Shown here: positions 5,043 to 6,992 of the stretch, piece by piece
Numbering within the stretch: position 1 is the stretch's first letter
Layout: each line of letters begins with the position of its first letter
Source of the DNA: Trebonia sp.
Lineage (GTDB): Bacteria > Actinomycetota > Actinomycetes > Streptosporangiales > Streptosporangiaceae
Direction of reading: 5' to 3'
Assembly (NCBI GenBank): GCA_030043595.1
Contig: JASHXJ010000469.1
Coordinates: 1-6,992 of the forward strand
Length of the DNA stretch: 6,992 nt
Program-made: the position numbers and the translations under genes
Notes under the pieces: generated by a model
Databases searched by the model: none
Seen by the model: only the letters and a program-made list of their open reading frames with translations
Told to the model about the DNA's origin: nothing

Positions 5043-6297
5043 CAATGAAGGCGTTGCTCACGTACAGGTCGGCCGGACCGGTGGCGGTCCCGGCGGTGTT
5101 GATCGTCCAGTTCGGGTCGATGTCCACGTACTTGGTCAGGTTCGCGTTGGTGGCGAGCGGCGGGTCGATCGAGAGCGTGTTGATCTTCACACCGTCACCG
5201 ATGAGCATCATGTGCGCGACCTGGACCGTCGCGTACGCGAGGCCGTTGGGGGTGTTGGCCAGGGCGACGCCGTTGTAGGTGGACCTGTGCTGGTACCAGT
5301 AGGCGAGGCCGCCCTCGTCGAGGCCGTTGTTCGTGACCACGGGCACGGTCCGGCCGGCCTGCTCGAACGCCTCGATGACGCCGGAGGTGAACGGGCCGGC
5401 GGTGATCACGCCACTGACTGCCTGCGGGTGCGTGTTGAGGTAGCTCAGCACCTGCTGCTTGGCGATCGACGCCTGGAACTGCGTCACGATCGACTCGTTG
5501 GTCGTGACCTGCGGGCACAGCTTCAGCACGTCGTTCGCGCCGTTCATGGTATCGGTGTCGATCGGCACCCCGGCGATCCCGTGGATGAACATGATCAGGC
5601 CCTTGCCTTCCGCCTGCTGCACCACGTACTGCGCGAGCTTCATCCCGCCGAGCACCGAGTTCGGCACCACGTTGACGGCGTTCGCGTCGGCGATGTCGTT
5701 GAGCACCCCGATCGTCGGGATGCCTTCCTTGGCCGCCTTGTCGATGAGCGAGTTGTACGCCGTCGGGGACTGCACCTGGGCGATGATCATGTTGACGCCG
5801 TCGCCGAGCAGCGTCTGGTAGCCCTGGAGCTGGTTCGTCACCGAGCTTGCCGACGGGGCGAGCGCGACCGTGCTGTATCCGAAGGCTTTGAGGCCGGACT
5901 CCAGGCTGCCCTCAAGCGCCGTCTGGTAGGGGTTGTCCAGGCCGTCGATGAGGATGCCGACCTTGACGTTGCCGCTCACGCCCTTCCAGGTGGACCAGGG
6001 CGACTTGTAGATCGTGCCGTCGAAGCCGTCGTAGTTGGCGGCGTAGCTGCCCAGGGAGGACACCAGGCCGCTCTGGTCGGTGTAGGGGATGTTCGGGATC
6101 GTCCCGCAGCTGCCGCTCAGCGCGGAGGCACTGGAGGTGCTCGGACTGGCGCTCGCCGTCGTCGATGGGCTCGCCGCGGGGGTTGTCGGGCTTGCCGAGG
6201 TTGTCGAGCTCGACGAACTCGACGAGCACGCAGTGGCCGCGACGAGCAGCGTCGCGCTGCCCAGGCCGAGCGTGAGTCTTACGATTCCGCGTCTCAT
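5023..6297 (-). CDS. ABC transporter substrate-binding lipoprotein (Peripla_BP_4, sugar-binding type)
   Basis: An exported solute-binding protein of 424 residues, anchored outside the membrane, that should deliver substrate to the downstream permeases. The signal peptide has a basic start (MRRGIVR), a hydrophobic core and a lipobox ending ATAC, so Cys24 is the predicted lipidated residue. Residues 25-60 are almost purely Ser/Thr/Ala/Pro, a flexible wall-spanning linker typical of actinomycetes. A 50-residue extra segment (61-110, with Cys64) precedes the binding fold, which begins at GNVKVGILIDGLDNPYQ (109-125). It continues through GVNMIIAQVQSPTAYNSLIDKA (two-lobe family pattern), a hinge-region TAGPFTSGVIEAFEQAG and VVTNNGLDEGG near 320-330. 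Cys261 could pair with Cys64 (inference). The ATG has AAGGAG 6 bases upstream. It begins 10 bases after the dioxygenase stop. The ligand is not evident; the fold indicates a sugar-like or small polar molecule, while the neighbours indicate aromatics. Confidence 0.93.
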   Translation of the reverse strand: MRRGIVRLTLGLGSATLLVAATACSSSSSSSTTSASPTTPAASPSTTASASPSTSSASALSGSCGTIPNIPYTDQSGLVSSLGSYAANYDGFDGTIYKSPWSTWKGVSGNVKVGILIDGLDNPYQTALEGSLESGLKAFGYSTVALAPSASSVTNQLQGYQTLLGDGVNMIIAQVQSPTAYNSLIDKAAKEGIPTIGVLNDIADANAVNVVPNSVLGGMKLAQYVVQQAEGKGLIMFIHGIAGVPIDTDTMNGANDVLKLCPQVTTNESIVTQFQASIAKQQVLSYLNTHPQAVSGVITAGPFTSGVIEAFEQAGRTVPVVTNNGLDEGGLAYWYQHRSTYNGVALANTPNGLAYATVQVAHMMLIGDGVKINTLSIDPPLATNANLTKYVDIDPNWTINTAGTATGPADLYVSNAFIDAIFTK

Positions 6298-6303
6298 CCA
6301 GCT

Positions 6304-6309
6304 CTCCTT
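6304..6309 (-). promoter_or_regulatory. Ribosome binding site of the binding-protein gene
   Basis: AAGGAG on the minus strand, 6 bases before the ATG at 6297. It overlaps the TAA stop of the dioxygenase gene (6310-6308), so the two genes are closely linked. It is the strongest ribosome binding site in the window, as expected for a binding protein needed in excess. Confidence 0.7.
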
Positions 6310-6992
6310 ATATCGGCGGGGCCTTGAAGAGCCCCGGGTCCACGTCGTTGAAGCTTTCCTTCGCGACCAGCTCGTTCATCGGGTTCGCCGTGCCCCACTG
6401 GTCCTGAACCATCGGGTCGTGCATGTCGTAGACGTGCGGGTGCCAGGTGTCCTCGTCCAGCTCCTGCAGCTCGGTGGTGTACTCGACCGTGTTGCCCTGC
6501 GGGTCGAGGAAGTAGCTGAAGGTGTTGTCGCCGGCCAGGTGCCGTCCCGGACCCCACACGAACCGGCCGCCGGAGCGCAGCACCCGGCCAGTGCCGCGCA
6601 TGTACTCGTCCACGCCGCGCATCTCGAACGAGACGTGGTGCACCGAGACATGCGGGCCGCGGGCAACCGCGAAACTGTGATGCCGCGGGTTGCAGCGCAT
6701 GAAGTGCATGACGCCGCCGAGCGTGTCGGACAGCCGGAAGTCCAGGTGCTCCGTGTACCAGTCCCTGGTGCGGTCGATATTGGTGGAGTTCAGCACCACG
6801 TGCGACAGCCGCACCGGAATCGGCTCCTTCTCCTCGATCGCCCGGTGCCGGCGGACCGCAACGTCGCTGGAGACCTCGATCGTCCGGCCGTCGATATCGA
6901 AGAACCGGAAGCCGTAGCCGCCGCCGAGCGTGCCGAGCGTCCCGGGCTCGCTGACGAGCCGGACCCCGGCCGCCGTCAGCCTCGCGGCCAGC
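6308..6992 (-). CDS. Type I extradiol ring-cleavage dioxygenase (two-domain VOC), 5' end cut by window
   Basis: This cytoplasmic non-heme iron (or Mn) dioxygenase opens catechol-type rings next to the hydroxyl pair, like BphC or homoprotocatechuate 2,3-dioxygenase. Counting from the first whole codon (6991), 227 residues are visible. The end of the N-terminal VOC domain (GGGYGFRFFDIDGRTIEV, 23-40) is followed by the full catalytic domain. The 2-His-1-Glu metal set is complete: His64 (RLSHVVLN), His119 (HHVSFEM) and Glu170 (NTVEYTTE). His105 (RHHSFAV), 14 residues before the second ligand, and Tyr160, 10 before the Glu, occupy the places of the acid/base His200 and Tyr257 of homoprotocatechuate dioxygenase. 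GRHLAGDN at 149-156 is the usual family loop. The C-terminal tail (WHPHVYDMHD, then DQWG) is typical of catechol-type members. An internal GTG at 6814 is not the start, because homology continues upstream of it. The exact substrate is unknown. Confidence 0.92.
   Translation of the reverse strand, partial: LAARLTAAGVRLVSEPGTLGTLGGGYGFRFFDIDGRTIEVSSDVAVRRHRAIEEKEPIPVRLSHVVLNSTNIDRTRDWYTEHLDFRLSDTLGGVMHFMRCNPRHHSFAVARGPHVSVHHVSFEMRGVDEYMRGTGRVLRSGGRFVWGPGRHLAGDNTFSYFLDPQGNTVEYTTELQELDEDTWHPHVYDMHDPMVQDQWGTANPMNELVAKESFNDVDPGLFKAPPI

Noticed and set aside
5043..5045. TTG at 5045 as the ATPase start
   Set aside because: An ATG follows directly at 5042. TTG starts are rarer, and both lie before any conserved residue, so ATG is preferred.
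6181..6240. Repeated TCG/AGC-rich stretch near the start of the binding-protein gene as a regulatory repeat
   Set aside because: It simply encodes the poly-Ser and Ser/Thr linker after the lipid-anchored Cys; such codon repetition is ordinary in actinomycete lipoproteins.
3967..6327. A 786-codon open frame on the plus strand opposite the ATPase and binding-protein genes
   Set aside because: It mirrors two well-supported minus-strand genes, has Arg/Ala/Ser/Asp/Val/Gly-biased low-information sequence and no recognisable motif. Long antisense open frames are expected at this GC content.
6308..6814. A shorter single-domain dioxygenase starting at GTG 6814
   Set aside because: The same frame continues upstream into recognisable N-terminal VOC-domain sequence (GFRFFDIDGRTIEV) up to the window edge, so the true start lies outside.
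1..6992. CRISPR arrays, tRNA or rRNA genes, insertion sequences, attachment sites
   Set aside because: Nothing with the needed repeat-spacer layout, cloverleaf arms, transposase motifs or terminal inverted repeats was seen. Essentially all bases are accounted for by minus-strand coding sequence.

Overview
The window is very GC-rich, with strong G/C preference at third codon positions, a Ser/Thr/Ala-rich lipoprotein linker and tightly overlapping genes. This fits a soil-type actinomycete (Actinomycetota). That assignment rests on composition and protein style only, since there is no rRNA or marker gene here. All genes I can support lie on the minus strand, so the transcript enters at base 6992 and leaves at base 1. 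Both end genes are cut by the window edges. The widest gap is 52 bases, so the promoter and the terminator must lie outside.

In transcription order: (1) the C-terminal part of a two-domain type I extradiol ring-cleavage dioxygenase (6992-6308) with a complete active-site set; (2) a lipoprotein substrate-binding protein (6297-5023); (3) a double-NBD ABC ATPase of the RbsA/MglA/XylG type (5042-3459); (4) a first RbsC/AraH-type permease (3462-2497); (5) a second permease of the same family (2500-1502) interrupted by one in-frame amber codon exactly where the family normally has Gln; (6) a small VOC/glyoxalase-fold protein (1505-1074); (7) a 68-codon ORF (1077-871) that reads like the N-terminus of histidinol dehydrogenase joined to the C-terminus of a short-chain dehydrogenase; (8) the N-terminal two thirds of an FAD-dependent aromatic-ring hydroxylase-type monooxygenase (818-1). 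The junctions ATPase/permease A, permease A/permease B, permease B/VOC and VOC/68-aa ORF all overlap by four bases as ATGA. The ATPase start lies inside the end of the binding-protein gene. This is one translationally coupled operon.

The likely purpose is import and ring-hydroxylation/ring-cleavage catabolism of an aromatic or cyclic compound. The transporter brings in a substrate, the flavin monooxygenase introduces a hydroxyl group, the extradiol dioxygenase opens a catechol-type ring, and VOC/dehydrogenase functions act around these steps. The unusual point is that the transporter belongs to the simple-sugar (CUT2-like) class rather than a class commonly linked to aromatics. The substrate may therefore be a sugar-conjugated or polyhydroxylated ring compound (inference).

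Two lesions suggest the operon is being eroded, or that the assembly has errors: the amber codon in permease B and the apparent deletion-fusion in the 68-aa ORF. Two smaller oddities are a perfect 32-bp palindrome inside the ATPase gene, at an apparent short insertion, and a three-copy 12-bp tandem repeat just upstream of the monooxygenase ribosome binding site. I found no RNA genes, CRISPR arrays, insertion sequences or origins.
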